Of a stretch of 64,000 nt of DNA, positions 63,509-64,000 are shown piece by piece. Source of the stretch: JAJKIP01 sp037200685 (GTDB lineage Bacteria > Bacteroidota > Bacteroidia > Chitinophagales > Chitinophagaceae). The DNA is taken from the NCBI GenBank assembly GCA_037200685.1, contig JBBCIG010000008.1, positions 310,001 through 374,000 of the forward strand. The letters run 5' to 3'. The position numbers and the translations under genes were made by a program. Each line of letters begins with the position of its first letter. Position 1 is the stretch's first letter. The notes beneath the pieces are model-generated. The model had not been told where the DNA came from, ran no database searches, and saw nothing but the letters and a program-made list of their open reading frames with translations.

Positions 63509-64000
63509 ATGAAATCCTGCCTTGTGTCATTGACACTTGTTATATATAGCATTACACTGCATGCCCAAAACAGGTATGATGTTGTAATAGATGAGCTCAT
63601 GGCCGATCCCACACCGCAGATCGGCTTGCCCAATAATGAATGGATTGAGCTAAAAAATACGACAACAGCTCCCATTAATTTACAAAACTGGCGTATCGGC
63701 GATGCTACCGGTCAAAGCGGGCCCATGCCCAATTTCATATTACAACCCGATGAATTTGTGATCGTTTGTACGGGAAGCGCTGTTGCAGCCATGTCAGCAT
63801 TCGGCGCAACAATTTCAGTCACCAGTTTTCCTTCATTAGATAATGATGGCGACCAGCTTTTTTTAAAAGCAGCCAATGGAATGATTATTCATGCTGTTGC
63901 CTATTCATCATCATGGTACCTGAATGAACTAAAGAAAGATGGCGGATGGACATTGGAAATGATAGATACAAAAAGCCCCTGCGCTGGCAGCAGCAACTGG
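63509..64000 (+). CDS. Lamin-tail (LTD) domain exported protein, truncated by the window end
   Basis: The 164 visible codons open a signal peptide (SCLVSLTLVIYSITLHAQ) and then a lamin tail domain: YDVVIDELMADPTPQIGLPN, NEWIELKNTTTAPINLQNWR, IGDATGQSG, FILQPDEFVIVC and FPSLDNDGDQLFLKAANGMI. LTD domains are common N-terminal modules of secreted or T9SS-exported Bacteroidota proteins, sometimes followed by nucleases or more LTDs. The gene continues past 64000. A TCGCAA/TTGCGA inverted repeat lies just upstream at about 63473-63486. Confidence 0.85.
   Translation, partial: MKSCLVSLTLVIYSITLHAQNRYDVVIDELMADPTPQIGLPNNEWIELKNTTTAPINLQNWRIGDATGQSGPMPNFILQPDEFVIVCTGSAVAAMSAFGATISVTSFPSLDNDGDQLFLKAANGMIIHAVAYSSSWYLNELKKDGGWTLEMIDTKSPCAGSSNW

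Overview
The window looks like chromosome from a Bacteroidota member, most likely Chitinophagaceae. The reasons are Bacteroidota-type promoters (TTTG, about 19 bases, TAnnTTTG), near absence of Shine-Dalgarno sequences, a methionine synthase split into two genes, a tiny THX ribosomal protein, FG-GAP/ASPIC lipoproteins, and intergenic repeats typical of this phylum. I saw no tRNA, rRNA, CRISPR array or insertion sequence.

Layout. 0-10.6 kb: SRPBCC protein divergent from a UvrD-like helicase-nuclease, an Ig-like lipoprotein, recR, then a methionine synthase operon behind a candidate SAM-II riboswitch, with a 32-codon membrane peptide gene between the two halves. 10.6-18.4 kb: HAD phosphatase/MFS/SemiSWEET/LOG operon, exodeoxyribonuclease III, DUF4286, HU, THX, pdxH, a coiled-coil protein and pyrH. 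18.7-24.5 kb: a NarL-type two-component pair and the ribosomal genes rplM-rpsI-rpsB-tsf, all on the minus strand. 24.7-30.5 kb: an AT-rich accessory island holding a kinase-like gene with a -1 frame change at A AAA AAG, a 42-bp minisatellite, a triple-hairpin intergenic element, an unrecognised overlapping gene pair, a PLD-family nuclease and a cysteine-rich exported peptide. 30.7-42.6 kb: an MBL hydrolase, then an NtrC-type regulator beside a full Kdp potassium system (extra micropeptide, kdpF, A, B, C, short kdpD, separate histidine kinase), an HD protein and a PfkB sugar kinase. 42.6-56.8 kb: a minus-strand envelope cluster (two FG-GAP proteins, AhpD-like, TonB receptor, DoxX-like, two vanadium-haloperoxidase/PAP2 lipoproteins around a beta-barrel). 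57-64 kb: ligA, patatin, DUF2461, YceI, asd, a tiny basic-peptide gene with its own promoter and terminator, and the start of a lamin-tail protein.

Two cross-cutting themes stand out. First, a dispersed intergenic repeat family (core AGAGTGCGACGCAACAG) occurs about seven times, once inside the metH leader. Second, many genes carry single-base frameshifts, densest at 44.3-50 kb and including the normally essential ligA. Sequence error is therefore likely for many of them, and each broken gene here should be read with that caution.
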